From NCBI GenBank assembly GCA_003555285.1, contig PWGH01000095.1, positions 1-30,042 of the forward strand: a DNA stretch of 30,042 nucleotides. Reading direction: 5' to 3'. Positions 1 to 8,001 of this stretch are shown piece after piece. The position numbers and the translations under genes were made by a program. The stretch's first letter is position 1, and every line of letters begins with the position of its first letter. Under the pieces are notes generated by a model. The model made no database searches. It was not told the DNA's origin and worked only from the letters and a program-made list of their open reading frames with translations. Origin of the DNA: Thioalkalivibrio sp. GTDB taxonomy: Bacteria; Pseudomonadota; Gammaproteobacteria; Ectothiorhodospirales; Ectothiorhodospiraceae.

Positions 1-181
1 CCTGAAAACCCTTGGCGGCGCCGCGCCCCGCCGCACCGAGGGTACGGCCGGCGAGCAAGACCCCGGCCACCCCGTACACGACACCCCGGTGCAACAGATG
101 ACGCGCGGCGGGCGACAGCAGGGCCGCCGTCGCGGCCGCGGTGACCGCAACCTCCGGCTTCTTGAAGTCATCCAGGTCCAT
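1..181 (-). CDS. Hypothetical small protein, partial (C-terminus off the window)
   Basis: A leftward frame starts at an ATG whose complement lies at 179-181 and stays open to the window edge, giving 60 residues. The start is preceded by a strong purine-rich ribosome site (GGAGAGG). The visible protein begins with an acidic/lysine stretch (MDLDDFKKPE) and continues with an Ala/Gly/Leu-rich hydrophobic region broken by Arg and His. This resembles a short protein with one or two weak membrane-associating helices, loosely like DUF5132-type proteins, but I cannot assign a family. It lies downstream of two other leftward genes and may share their transcript. The composition could also fit a small soluble helical protein. 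Confidence 0.55.
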   Translation of the reverse strand, partial: MDLDDFKKPEVAVTAAATAALLSPAARHLLHRGVVYGVAGVLLAGRTLGAAGRGAAKGFQ

Positions 182-298
182 TGCCCTCTCCTCCATCGTC
201 AGCCAGGGATGGGAATCGCAACGCCCTGTGATCAGTATCCAGAGCGCCTTCGGTCGGATCAATGGGGTCCATTGCGCTGCCAGCCGGACAAGCCCCCC

Positions 299-538
299 TT
301 ATCCGCGTTCCTCGTCATCGCGCACCTCCACCTCGCAGATCACGCCATGTTTCTCCAGGGCCTGCTGCAGAACCGGGGGCAGTTCCCGCTGCAAGGCCTC
401 GGCGATCCGGCGCTCGACCAGGTCCTTTAGATAGCGCTCCCCGAGGAGAAACACCGGGACGCGAGCGAAGAGCCCCCCATGGCGTTGGAAGATCGCCTGG
501 TGGTTGTGAATCGACACGCACAACGACAGTCGACGCAT
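299..538 (-). CDS. Hypothetical protein, 79 aa
   Basis: Short leftward gene with a good GGAGG ribosome site nine bases before its ATG, which is the main reason to believe it over the overlapping frames. The N-terminal third (residues 1-33) is basic and hydrophobic. Residues 34-70 form a likely amphipathic helix rich in Glu, Arg, Leu and Gln (ERYLKDLVERRIAEALQREL), and the C-terminus is acidic. No signal peptide or known motif is visible. It follows the preceding leftward gene by 64 bases and precedes the next one by 117 bases, so a three-gene operon is plausible. Function unknown. Confidence 0.6.
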   Translation of the reverse strand: MRRLSLCVSIHNHQAIFQRHGGLFARVPVFLLGERYLKDLVERRIAEALQRELPPVLQQALEKHGVICEVEVRDDEERG

Positions 539-602
539 GGCTCAGTGCCTCCGCACTACGCGACGGGTTGTACCCCCGGTTTCATCGACACCCAGCCCGC
601 CG

Positions 603-1547
603 TCACGGCGTCGCCCGAAGCACGGTGACCAGGGCCGACTGGTCATGCACCTGAGCCCGCAGCCAGATCCCCACCGCGGCCCAGTCGAGAGCGTGCCCGG
701 CCAGCGCGGGCAGGTCCAGTTGCAGGTAATCGCCCCGTGCGTTGACGATGATCCGCTGCCGGAGCGCATCGGGTTCGGGCTGCAACGCCAGATGATCCCA
801 GTCGATGGGCTCGCCTCGGCGGACGGCCAGCCGCAAGGCGGCGCCCAGGTGTTGCAGGTCGCCCACCACGGCACGGCACAGCGCCTCCTTGTCCGCGCGG
901 TCGGCGAGGCTGGTGAATTCACACCGCAGGCCGTTGGCATGCTCCCAGGCCGGGTGCCGGCCCTGGGACAGCACCCAGAGCCCGTGCATCGGCGCCGGCT
1001 CGGTGCCCGCGTCGCCGGCCCGTGCACAATCGTGGTGTCGGCAGAACTCGACCGCGAGTTCCCGTTCCATCCGGACCTGGGTGCTGATTCGCGGCCACGC
1101 GACCCACACGAGGCGGTCGTCGATGCGCAACAGGATCTGCTGCTGCCGGTCCATCTGCACCTCGACCCGCTGCGCCGCCGCCAAGGCCGCCTGGGCTCGG
1201 CGCAGGTCATTCAGCAACGGGGCGCTTGCTTGCTGCCACCGTGCGAGCTTGCGGTGCCCCGGTCCGTCGACCCGGTGCGCAAGCAGGGCCGGATCCAGCT
1301 CGTCCTCATAGGCGGCGACCAGGGCCGCAATCAGGCGAGTCGCGAAATCGCGGCGCACGGCCGCCGGAGCATCAGCGAGCCCCGCGATCACCCTCATCAG
1401 GGCCGAAGGCTCGGCCTGCAGCTGCCGCGGCGCGGGCTCCGCCGTCGCCCCGCCAGCGGACAGCACCAGGCCACACAGCGCAAGCGCGAGCAGGCCGGCC
1501 CGAAGCCCGCGCGCGCCGCGCCACGCCGCCACGCGGTGTGGCCTCAT
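603..1547 (-). CDS. Hypothetical secreted protein with signal peptide
   Basis: The frame is open further upstream (to 1604). The ATG at 1547 is preferred because it puts a normal signal peptide at the N-terminus: a basic n-region (MRPHRVAAWRGARGLR), a hydrophobic core of about 15 residues, and an Ala-x-Ala-like cleavage region near residue 36. The mature part is about 280 residues, alpha-helical looking and rich in Arg, Ala and Leu, with several Cys in its middle (FCRHHDC, LRCEF, ALCRAV) that could form disulfides in the periplasm. No enzyme motif is recognisable. The ribosome site before 1547 is weak, so the exact start is uncertain. It is the first gene of the leftward run ending at the left edge. 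Confidence 0.65.
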   Translation of the reverse strand: MRPHRVAAWRGARGLRAGLLALALCGLVLSAGGATAEPAPRQLQAEPSALMRVIAGLADAPAAVRRDFATRLIAALVAAYEDELDPALLAHRVDGPGHRKLARWQQASAPLLNDLRRAQAALAAAQRVEVQMDRQQQILLRIDDRLVWVAWPRISTQVRMERELAVEFCRHHDCARAGDAGTEPAPMHGLWVLSQGRHPAWEHANGLRCEFTSLADRADKEALCRAVVGDLQHLGAALRLAVRRGEPIDWDHLALQPEPDALRQRIIVNARGDYLQLDLPALAGHALDWAAVGIWLRAQVHDQSALVTVLRATP

Positions 1548-1867
1548 CGCTGCGGCAGATGGCGTGAAGGAAACCCTCGAGCCCAGGCCTGGCATAACGC
1601 GCACCCCGCTGCGAGCAATGGAAGCCGGCGACAGCGATCATGATCATGGAACCGTGTGGTCATGGTATGGGAACCTTGTGGTGCGGAAAAGCCTGCCTTC
1701 GCCGGTGACGACGACCCTCGGGAGCCGAAGTCAGGATCGATAACGTGGCAGGCCTCGCGATCAACCCCTATAAACAGGTTCTCTACACACCACGACCGCC
1801 GCCAAGGGCCGTGCATGTCCGGTGACCCCAGCACCTTGGCTCCAAGAACAGCGACCCGAGAACCGCC
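1548..1867. other. Intergenic region between divergent genes
   Basis: Gap of 320 bases separating a leftward secreted-protein gene from the rightward Pat-like gene. It is less GC-rich than its surroundings. It holds the palindrome GATCATGATC near 1638-1647 and a possible sigma70 promoter for the rightward gene, listed separately. Frames crossing it have no ribosome site or recognisable motif. Confidence 0.5.
1745..1774 (+). promoter_or_regulatory. Possible sigma70 promoter for the Pat-like gene
   Basis: GTGGCA (4/6 match to TTGACA) at 1745-1750, an 18-base spacer, then TATAAA at 1769-1774. Initiation near 1781 would give a leader of roughly 87 bases. The -35 box is weak, so this is only a candidate. 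Confidence 0.35.
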
Positions 1868-4678
1868 ATGAGTTCGACCTCCCCTGCCAACGCCGATCCG
1901 TCCTACGACATCCTGCGTTCGGATTATTTGCACCTGCGCTCGATCTTCATGCCCCGGTCCATCGCGCTGATCGGTGCCACGGACCGGCCCGGCAGCGTCG
2001 GGCGCACGCTCCTCTGGAATCTGCTGAGCCACCCCTTCGGCGGCACCGTGTACCCGGTGAACGCACGGCGCCACTCGGTGCTGGGCATCCGCACCTACGC
2101 CACCATCGGCGAGGTGCCGGAACCGGTCGACCTGGTGATCATCGCCACGCCGGCGGCGCACGTGCCCGCGGTGATCCGGGAATGCGTCGCGGCCGGTGCG
2201 CAGGGCGCCATCGTGATTTCGGCGGGCTTTCGCGAGATCGGGCCCGAGGGTGTCGCCCTCGAACACGAGATCCAGGCGGCGCTGCGCAACAGCGCCCTGC
2301 GGGTGATCGGGCCCAACTGCCTGGGCGTGATGAGCCCGCGCACCGGACTGAACGCGACCTTCGCCGGGGTGATGGCCCAACCCGGTCACGTCGCCTTCAT
2401 CAGCCAGAGCGGTGCGGTGGGCACCGCGGTGCTCGACTGGAGCCGTCGCGAGAACGTCGGTTTCAGCACCTTTGCCTCGATCGGCTCGATGCTGGATGTG
2501 AACTGGGGCGACCTGATCTATTACCTCGGCGACGACCCGCACACCCGCAGCATCGTGATCTACATGGAAAGCATCGGCGATGCCCGGGCCTTCCTCTCCG
2601 CCGCCCGCGAAGTGGCACTGACCAAGCCGATCATCGTGATCAAGGCCGGGCGCACCGAGGCCGCCGCGAAGGCCGCCGCCTCCCACACCGGCTCGCTGGC
2701 CGGCAGCGATTCGGTGCTCGATGCGGCCTTCCGGCGCTGTGGCGTGCTCCGGGTGGACTCGCTGGCGGAGATGTTCGACGTCGCCGAGGTGCTGGCCAAG
2801 CAGATCAACCTGCCGCAGGGACCCCGCCTGACGATCCTGACCAACGCCGGTGGCCCCGGGGTGTTGAGCACCGACACGCTGATCCTGGGCGGCGGCGAAC
2901 TCACGCCGCTGCAGGATACGACCCTCGCGGCCCTCGACGAGGTGCTGCCGCCCCACTGGAGCCACGCCAATCCGATCGACATCCTCGGCGACGCCGATCC
3001 CGAACGCTACGCGCTGGCCTTCGAACGCGCCGTGGCCGATCCCGGCGCCGATGGTCTTCTCGTCGTCCTCACGCCGCAGGCAATGACCGACCCGACGCGC
3101 ACCGCCGAGCTGATCAAGCAGGCCGCCGCCGGGGTGAAAAAGCCGGTCCTTGCGAGCTGGATGGGCGGCGCCGAGGTCTTCCCCGGCCAGGGCATCCTGA
3201 ATCAGGCCGGCATCCCGACCTACCCGCAACCGGACGCCGCGGCCCACCTGTTCAACCTGATGTGGCGCTACCACCGTAATCTGCAGGCGTTGTACGAAAC
3301 CCCGACCCTGGCGATGGAGGGCGGCAAGAGCGGCCTCGCCCACGCTACGGTCAGCCGGGTGCTGCAGGAGGCAAAGGCCGCCGGGCGCAGCCTGCTGACC
3401 GAATTCGAGTCCAAGGCGTTGCTGGCCACCTACGGCATCCCGGTGGTAGACACCCGCCTGGCCGCCACCGCCGCCGACGCCGTCGCGCAGGCCCAGGCGA
3501 TCGGCTATCCGGTGGTGGTCAAGCTGCACTCGCAGACCCTGACCCACAAGACCGACGTCGGCGGGGTGCAGCTGAACCTGGCCCATGCCGATGCCGTGGC
3601 CACGGCCTTCGCGACCATCCAGGCGTCGGTGACCGCCAAGGCCGGGGCCGAGCACTTCCAGGGCGTGACGGTGCAGCCGATGATTCCGCGCGACGACAGC
3701 TATGAATTGATCCTCGGCAGCAGCCTGGACAGCCAGTTCGGCCCGGTGCTGCTGTTCGGCGCCGGCGGGCAGATGGTCGAGGTCTTTCGCGACACGGCCA
3801 TCGCGCTGCCGCCCCTGACCACCACGCTGGCCCGACGTCTGATGGAACAGACGCGCATCCACACGGCGCTGCAGGGCGTGCGCGGACGCGCCGCGGTCGA
3901 TCTTCGGCAACTCGAGAAGCTCCTGGTCCGGTTCAGCCAACTGATCGTCGAGCACCCGCAGATCAAGGAGATCGACATCAACCCGCTGCTGGCCTCGCCA
4001 ATCGATGGCCCGGCCGACGCGATGGGTGCGGGAAGGCTGCAGGCGCTGGATGCCCGCGTGGTGCTGCACGCAGCGGACACCGATCTGGCCGCACTGCCGC
4101 CACCGGCGATCCGCCCCTACCCGCTCCAATATGCCGCCGACTGGGTGCTGGCGGATGGCCGGCCGGTGCACATCCGGCCAATCCGGCCGGAAGACGAGCC
4201 CCTGATCGTGCAGTTTCACCAGATCCTGTCGGAGGCCAGCGTGTATCTGCGCTACTTCCACGTGATGCAGGTGGACCTGCGGGTAGCCCATGAACGCTTG
4301 AAGCGCATCTGCTTCACCGATTACGATCGCGAGATGGCCCTGGTCGTCGAACACACCGACCCTGCGAGCGGGACGCCACGCATCCTCGGTGTCGGCCGCT
4401 GGAGCCGCCTGCACGACAGCAGTCACGCCGAATTCTCGATGCTGATCAACGATGCCGACCAGTACCTGGGCCTGGGGACCGAGCTGTTGCGCCGTCTGAT
4501 CGACAGCGCGCGCACCGAGGGCGTGGTGCGCCTCACCGCGGAAATCCTGGCGCAGAACCAGGGCATGCAGCGCGTCTGCCAGAAGCTCGGCTTCGAGCTC
4601 GGCCCTCCGGAAGACGGCATCGTTCACGCAATGATCCTGCTGCGCGAGCGCCGCGCCCACGCCCGCAACGCCGCCTGA
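1868..4678 (+). CDS. Pat/PatZ-like NDP-forming acyl-CoA synthetase fused to GNAT acetyltransferase
   Basis: A 936-residue multidomain protein. Residues about 25-160 form a CoA-binding Rossmann domain ([14 protein letters not shown]). Residues about 170-480 are the succinyl-CoA-synthetase-like flavodoxin parts, with [10 protein letters not shown] at 272-281. Residues about 505-735 are an ATP-grasp domain ([18 protein letters not shown] at 549-566). Residues about 755-925 are a GNAT acetyltransferase, with AEFSMLI (candidate catalytic Glu855) and an acetyl-CoA loop [10 protein letters not shown] at 865-874. In the family, such proteins (Pat of Salmonella, PatZ/YfiQ of E. coli, usually 880-900 residues) acetylate lysines of metabolic enzymes such as acetyl-CoA synthetase. 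His273 in the SHTG motif is at the position of the phosphorylated His of true ADP-forming acetyl-CoA synthetases, so ligase activity cannot be excluded. The ribosome site is weak; the start agrees with the domain boundary. Confidence 0.93.
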   Translation: MSSTSPANADPSYDILRSDYLHLRSIFMPRSIALIGATDRPGSVGRTLLWNLLSHPFGGTVYPVNARRHSVLGIRTYATIGEVPEPVDLVIIATPAAHVPAVIRECVAAGAQGAIVISAGFREIGPEGVALEHEIQAALRNSALRVIGPNCLGVMSPRTGLNATFAGVMAQPGHVAFISQSGAVGTAVLDWSRRENVGFSTFASIGSMLDVNWGDLIYYLGDDPHTRSIVIYMESIGDARAFLSAAREVALTKPIIVIKAGRTEAAAKAAASHTGSLAGSDSVLDAAFRRCGVLRVDSLAEMFDVAEVLAKQINLPQGPRLTILTNAGGPGVLSTDTLILGGGELTPLQDTTLAALDEVLPPHWSHANPIDILGDADPERYALAFERAVADPGADGLLVVLTPQAMTDPTRTAELIKQAAAGVKKPVLASWMGGAEVFPGQGILNQAGIPTYPQPDAAAHLFNLMWRYHRNLQALYETPTLAMEGGKSGLAHATVSRVLQEAKAAGRSLLTEFESKALLATYGIPVVDTRLAATAADAVAQAQAIGYPVVVKLHSQTLTHKTDVGGVQLNLAHADAVATAFATIQASVTAKAGAEHFQGVTVQPMIPRDDSYELILGSSLDSQFGPVLLFGAGGQMVEVFRDTAIALPPLTTTLARRLMEQTRIHTALQGVRGRAAVDLRQLEKLLVRFSQLIVEHPQIKEIDINPLLASPIDGPADAMGAGRLQALDARVVLHAADTDLAALPPPAIRPYPLQYAADWVLADGRPVHIRPIRPEDEPLIVQFHQILSEASVYLRYFHVMQVDLRVAHERLKRICFTDYDREMALVVEHTDPASGTPRILGVGRWSRLHDSSHAEFSMLINDADQYLGLGTELLRRLIDSARTEGVVRLTAEILAQNQGMQRVCQKLGFELGPPEDGIVHAMILLRERRAHARNAA

Positions 4679-4684
4679 GAGGTG

Positions 4685-4802
4685 GATCCCAGTGGAGGGC
4701 GCAGCCCTGTCGGGGGGACGCCGTGAATACCTCCCTGTAGGCTTGACGACAGCGTCCCTGCTGTCGACACCCCCCGACAGGGCTGCGCCCTCCACTGGGA
4801 TC
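4685..4802. repeat. 118-bp element bounded by perfect 33-bp inverted repeats
   Basis: The left arm at 4685-4717 and right arm at 4770-4802 are perfect reverse complements over 33 bases, beginning GATCCCAGTGGAGGGCGCAG. The 52-base centre contains a second hairpin, CGACAGC-GTCCCT-GCTGTCG (about 4747-4766). No gene is inside. The long perfect arms and nested hairpin are typical of dispersed non-coding repeats (MITE-like or REP-like). A run of five T at 4806-4810 follows the right arm, so the structure could also end transcription of the Pat-like gene. Confidence 0.8.
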
Positions 4803-4976
4803 AGCTTTTTATGGAAGCTAAAGGGCCGGGGGGCCGGATCTGCTCTTTTGGACCGTTCCGGCTGCTCCGGCCTGGATCCGAGCGCTCAGGGACGACTTGA
4901 GCGTGTCCGGACCGGGCGCAGCCCGCACGGCTTGGGCACGGAACCAAGCATGCATCGGCGCTTCGGCCAGGGCCAT

Positions 4977-5002
4977 GGTGGGCCCGCTGCGCTTGGCCCA
5001 CC
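4977..5002. repeat. REP-like palindrome
   Basis: GGTGGGCC at 4977-4984 pairs perfectly with GGCCCACC at 4995-5002 across a 10-base loop, 13 bases past the leftward peptidase stop. It looks like the common GGTGGGC...GCCCACC intergenic repeat type. It may stabilise or end the peptidase mRNA, although no T-run follows in that direction. Confidence 0.45.
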
Positions 5003-5014
5003 CTGCGAAACCCC

Positions 5015-6019
5015 TTACCGCTGGGCCATCGATTGGAGGGTGCGGGCCAGGGCGGTGGTGACTCGGGTCATGGTGTCGTAGTCGAGGGTGTCGGGGGTGT
5101 CGCTGGGCTGGTGGTAGTGGGGATTGCGGAAGTTTGCGGTGTCGGTGAGCATCAGCGCCGGGTAGCCCATTTCCCAGAAGGCCCAGTGGTCCGAGCGCCG
5201 GATGGCCTCGAGGAATTCGGGGGCGGCCAAGCCTTGCGAGGGCACCTTGGCGGTGGCGCGAAAGGTACCGATGGTCTCCCGCACCAAAGCCCGGGAGTCG
5301 AGGTTGCCGACGAAGGCCAGGAAGTCCCCGGTGTCCGGATAGAAGAGGTCGAGCACGGGGGGGTGCTGCTGGCTTCCCGAGGCGTCGGTGTAGTAACCGA
5401 GCATCTCCAGCGAAATCATGCCGACGATCGGCTCCTGGTTTGCATGGGCTCGATGCGCATACTGCAGGCTGCCCATTTCCTCGGTGCCGAAGAAAGGCGC
5501 CTCCTCGTTGACGAAGGCGACCAGACGGAGTTCGCGTTCCGGTCGGCTATCGCGCAACAGCCGCGCCAACTCCAGCAGCACCGCGACCCCCGAGGCGTTG
5601 TCATCGGCGCCCGGGCTGCCGACCACAGTGTCGTAGTGGGCGCCGACCACCAGCACCTCCCGCTGCGGGTGATCGCCCGGTATGCGAACCTCGACGTTGT
5701 GAAACACCCGCTCCCGGGTCGGAACGCCCTGCCGGAAGACCTCGTGGCCGGCGGCCTCGAAAGTCTGTTCGATGTAATCGGCCGCCGCACGCAACGCCTC
5801 CGGCGCCCAGTAATGACGCTCGCCGATCTCCCCCGCCAGCACCTGGACATGATGCTGGAGGCGATCGCGCAGCGCTTCCTCTTCGGCCGTGAGCGGCGGC
5901 GGCGTGTCGCGATAGGACGTCCCGGGCATGTGCAACACCATCCAGTACATCCCGCCCAGGAACACGGCGGCCAGGACAAGAATCACCACCAGGGTCATGC
6001 CCAGCACACGCAGCAGCAT
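5015..6019 (-). CDS. Membrane-anchored M28 family zinc peptidase
   Basis: A 334-residue protein. Residues 5-30 form a single uncleaved-looking transmembrane anchor (LGMTLVVILVLAAVFLGGMY), so the catalytic part should face the periplasm. The M28 zinc-site series is present: H128-x-D130 (GAHYD), D140 in GADDNASG, the Glu pair E172-E173 (NEEAPFFGTE), a candidate E205, and H303 in HYHQPSDT. M28 enzymes are aminopeptidases or related amidohydrolases using two zinc ions; the substrate cannot be told here. The start has a clear GGAGG ribosome site eight bases upstream. A degenerate tandem repeat lies in its leader, between it and the thioredoxin-fold gene. Confidence 0.92.
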   Translation of the reverse strand: MLLRVLGMTLVVILVLAAVFLGGMYWMVLHMPGTSYRDTPPPLTAEEEALRDRLQHHVQVLAGEIGERHYWAPEALRAAADYIEQTFEAAGHEVFRQGVPTRERVFHNVEVRIPGDHPQREVLVVGAHYDTVVGSPGADDNASGVAVLLELARLLRDSRPERELRLVAFVNEEAPFFGTEEMGSLQYAHRAHANQEPIVGMISLEMLGYYTDASGSQQHPPVLDLFYPDTGDFLAFVGNLDSRALVRETIGTFRATAKVPSQGLAAPEFLEAIRRSDHWAFWEMGYPALMLTDTANFRNPHYHQPSDTPDTLDYDTMTRVTTALARTLQSMAQR

Positions 6020-6042
6020 CGCCAGTCCCTCCCTTGCGTGGT

Positions 6043-6146
6043 CCCCTGTAGTGGCTCACCCCTGTAATGGCTCACCGCTGAGTGGCTGACCCCTGTAGCG
6101 GCCGCCTGCAATGGCTCATTCCTGCAGTGGCCTCCTGCCGTGGCCG
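6043..6146. repeat. Degenerate tandem array, about 15-bp unit, about 7 copies
   Basis: Units of 13-16 bases follow one another: CCCCTGTAGTGGCTCA (6043), CCCCTGTAATGGCTCA (6059), CCGCTGAGTGGCTGA (6075), CCCCTGTAGCGGCCG (6090), CCTGCAATGGCTCA (6105), TTCCTGCAGTGGCCT (6119) and CCTGCCGTGGCCG (6134). The first two differ by one base and later ones decay. The array fills most of the gap between two leftward genes, upstream of the peptidase ribosome site. Confidence 0.75.
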
Positions 6147-6169
6147 CGGCCTCCGCCCGATGCTGGGGC

Positions 6170-6772
6170 TCAGTACTTCACGGTGCAGCCATAGTGTCGG
6201 GTCGTCGATTCCAGGACCGGCTGACCCGCCAGCACCGCATCGAGGGCATTGGCCACATAGGGTGTGGCCTGCGGGATGTCGGCCGGGTCGGCGCTGGGGA
6301 TGCTGTCGATGCCGCCCATGTAGACCAGACGCCCCTCGCCGTCGATCACGTACATGTGGGGCGTGACCCGGGCGTCGAAGGCACGACCCATCCGACCCTT
6401 GGGATCCAGCAGCACCGCCGTTGGCGCCGCGCCGCGCGTCTGGGTCAGCGCCTCCGCCTCCTGCGGCTCGACATACCCCTGCATGCCTGGTGCCGAGGAA
6501 ATGACCGTCAGCCACACGACCCCCTGCTCCGTATAGTGCTCCTGCAAGGCCTGCAGGTTGCCACTGCCATAGTGCTTGATCACGAAGGGGCAGTCGTGGT
6601 TGGTCCACTCCAGCACCACGATCCGATCGGCATAATCATTCAGGCTATGGGTATTGCCGGCGGTATCGGTGGCCTCGAAGTCGGGCGCCGGCTGTCCGAC
6701 CTGGGGCCCGGCCACCAGAGCCGCGGGGCACAGCAGCAAAACGGCCAACACGCCGAATCGGGCAAGGTTCAT
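6170..6772 (-). CDS. Secreted thioredoxin-fold (redoxin) family protein
   Basis: The 200-residue form starting at 6772 is chosen because it has a GAGGA-like ribosome site and begins with a standard signal peptide (MNLARFGVLAVLLLCPAALVAG). The frame extends upstream without support. The mature part opens with the peroxiredoxin/TlpA-type sequence VGQPAPDFEATDTAGNTHSL (25-44), followed by EWTNHDCPFVIKHY around Cys61. Only the first Cys of a CxxC is present, so it is not a classical dithiol thioredoxin. A second Cys sits near the C-terminus (RHYGCTVKY). Family members with this NxxCPFVxKHY signature are AhpC/TSA-like periplasmic redox proteins of unclear substrate. Confidence 0.85.
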   Translation of the reverse strand: MNLARFGVLAVLLLCPAALVAGPQVGQPAPDFEATDTAGNTHSLNDYADRIVVLEWTNHDCPFVIKHYGSGNLQALQEHYTEQGVVWLTVISSAPGMQGYVEPQEAEALTQTRGAAPTAVLLDPKGRMGRAFDARVTPHMYVIDGEGRLVYMGGIDSIPSADPADIPQATPYVANALDAVLAGQPVLESTTRHYGCTVKY

Positions 6773-7100
6773 GTCAGCGTCCTCGTGGATGGGTGGGGAT
6801 CGATGCACGGCTTCTGCACCAGCGTCCCTGCATTCTGCCAAATCACCGAGGCGCGTGCGCAATGGCCCTGCCGCGTCATGGCGCTGGCCGCCTGCCCGGA
6901 CGCGGCAGCGCATCCGTCAGGCCGTGCATCCACCGGAGGTTCCATGCAGGACTCTTCCGTGAAAGACTGGCGTCCTCATCTTTGATCGACGGGGTGCACG
7001 TAATGGCCATTATATCGAATCCGCCACGCAGCAACGGCTGCATCCACCGCAGGATCCCCTCGCCACGCTGCGTGGCACCTTGCCCATGCGGAGTCACCCC
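6773..7100. other. Divergent intergenic region with a short leader-like ORF
   Basis: Gap of 328 bases between the leftward redoxin gene and rightward pgl. The motif TGCATCCACCG-AGG occurs twice, near 6926 and 7039. A 13-codon reading frame at 6944-6985 (MQDSSVKDWRPHL) has a GGAGG ribosome site four bases before its ATG. An AT-rich patch at 7002-7020 could be part of a promoter, but I find no well-spaced -35/-10 pair. Confidence 0.4.
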
Positions 7101-7901
7101 GTGACCGCCGATTCGACGGACCCCACTTCGACGGCGACGGGCGCAGCCGACAAGAGCCCGAGCGCCTCGACCCCCAGCCGACCGACGGTGCGCATCGGTG
7201 CCGATCCGGAGGCGGTGATGGCCGGGACCGCCCGCCGTATCGCCGCGGTGTTGAACGAGGCCATCGCGGCGCGCGGTGTGGCGACCCTCGCGCTCGCCGG
7301 CGGCAGCACCCCCCGCCGGCTCTACCGAATCCTGGCGGCACCGCCCTATGACCGCGCAATTCCCTGGGATCGGGTCCGGCTGTTTCTGGGCGACGAACGC
7401 TGCGTGCCCGCGGCGCATCCGGACAGCAACCAGCGCATGGTCCGGGAGTCGCTACTGGCGAAGCTTCCGGTGGCGCCCGGATTCCACCCGATGCCCTGCG
7501 GGGCGTCGGAACCGGCCGAGGCCGCAGCCGGGTATGCCGAAGCGCTGACCCGTGAGGTCGACGGCGAGGACGGCCTGCCGCGCCTCGATCTGGGGCTGCT
7601 CGGGATGGGCGACGACGGCCATACCGCCTCGCTGTTTCCCGGTACCGCGATCCTGGACGAGCAGCGTCTGGTGGCCGAGGTCTACGTGCCGCGCCTGGAC
7701 ACCTGGCGGCTCAGCCTGACCCTGACCACGCTGAACGCCGCGCGTCATGTGCTGTTCCTGGTCACCGGGGCCGGCAAGGCCGAGAGTCTCGCCCGGGTCC
7801 TCGCCACAGGCCCGCAACGCCAGCTGCCCGCGTCGCTGGTGCATCCGCCGCACGGCACCGTCGAATGGCACGTGGACCGCGAGGCCGCCGCCCAGTTGTG
7901 A
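7101..7901 (+). CDS. pgl: 6-phosphogluconolactonase
   Basis: Hydrolyses 6-phosphoglucono-delta-lactone to 6-phosphogluconate, the second step of the oxidative pentose phosphate pathway, in the cytosol. The DevB/NagB-like signatures are intact: ALAGGSTPRRLY, RLFLGDERCVP and LLGMGDDGHTASLFPGT, with a C-terminal LVTGAGKAE segment. The protein is about 266 residues with a GTG start at 7101, chosen because GGAG lies seven bases before it; ATG at 7086 and TTG at 7080 are alternatives. Compared with usual family lengths (about 230-245), it carries roughly 28 extra N-terminal residues rich in Ser, Thr, Ala and Pro with no obvious role. It converges on zwf, which with gnd supplies the neighbouring pathway steps. 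Confidence 0.93.
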   Translation: MTADSTDPTSTATGAADKSPSASTPSRPTVRIGADPEAVMAGTARRIAAVLNEAIAARGVATLALAGGSTPRRLYRILAAPPYDRAIPWDRVRLFLGDERCVPAAHPDSNQRMVRESLLAKLPVAPGFHPMPCGASEPAEAAAGYAEALTREVDGEDGLPRLDLGLLGMGDDGHTASLFPGTAILDEQRLVAEVYVPRLDTWRLSLTLTTLNAARHVLFLVTGAGKAESLARVLATGPQRQLPASLVHPPHGTVEWHVDREAAAQL

Positions 7902-8001
7902 TTTCACCGGATCGTTGCAATCCCGCCGGATCGTGGTGATTCCGCCGTGATCGACGCGCGGCGGTCTGACGCACCGAACCTTCCCGCCACGCCCAACCCG
8001 A

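Larger units (their letters stand above)
4679..5014. other. Intergenic region with two repeat structures
   Basis: Gap of 336 bases between the convergent Pat-like and M28 peptidase genes. It holds a large inverted-repeat element (4685-4802) directly after the Pat-like stop and a smaller REP-like hairpin (4977-5002) next to the peptidase stop. The stretch between (4803-4976) shows a weak AGCTT...AAGCT hairpin and no convincing gene. Confidence 0.7.

Noticed and set aside
1746..1761. Sigma54-type promoter (TGGCA...) before the Pat-like gene
   Set aside because: The GC element is not conserved at the required spacing.
1544..4795. Leftward open frame of over 1000 codons
   Set aside because: It is antisense to the Pat-like gene, is His/Gln/Arg/Gly-rich without domains, and is explained by GC-rich third positions of the true gene.
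4803..4976. Coding sequence between the two repeat structures
   Set aside because: Open frames exist on both strands but lack ribosome sites and recognisable motifs.
6043..6146. CRISPR array
   Set aside because: Units are contiguous with no spacers and too short; no cas gene is nearby.
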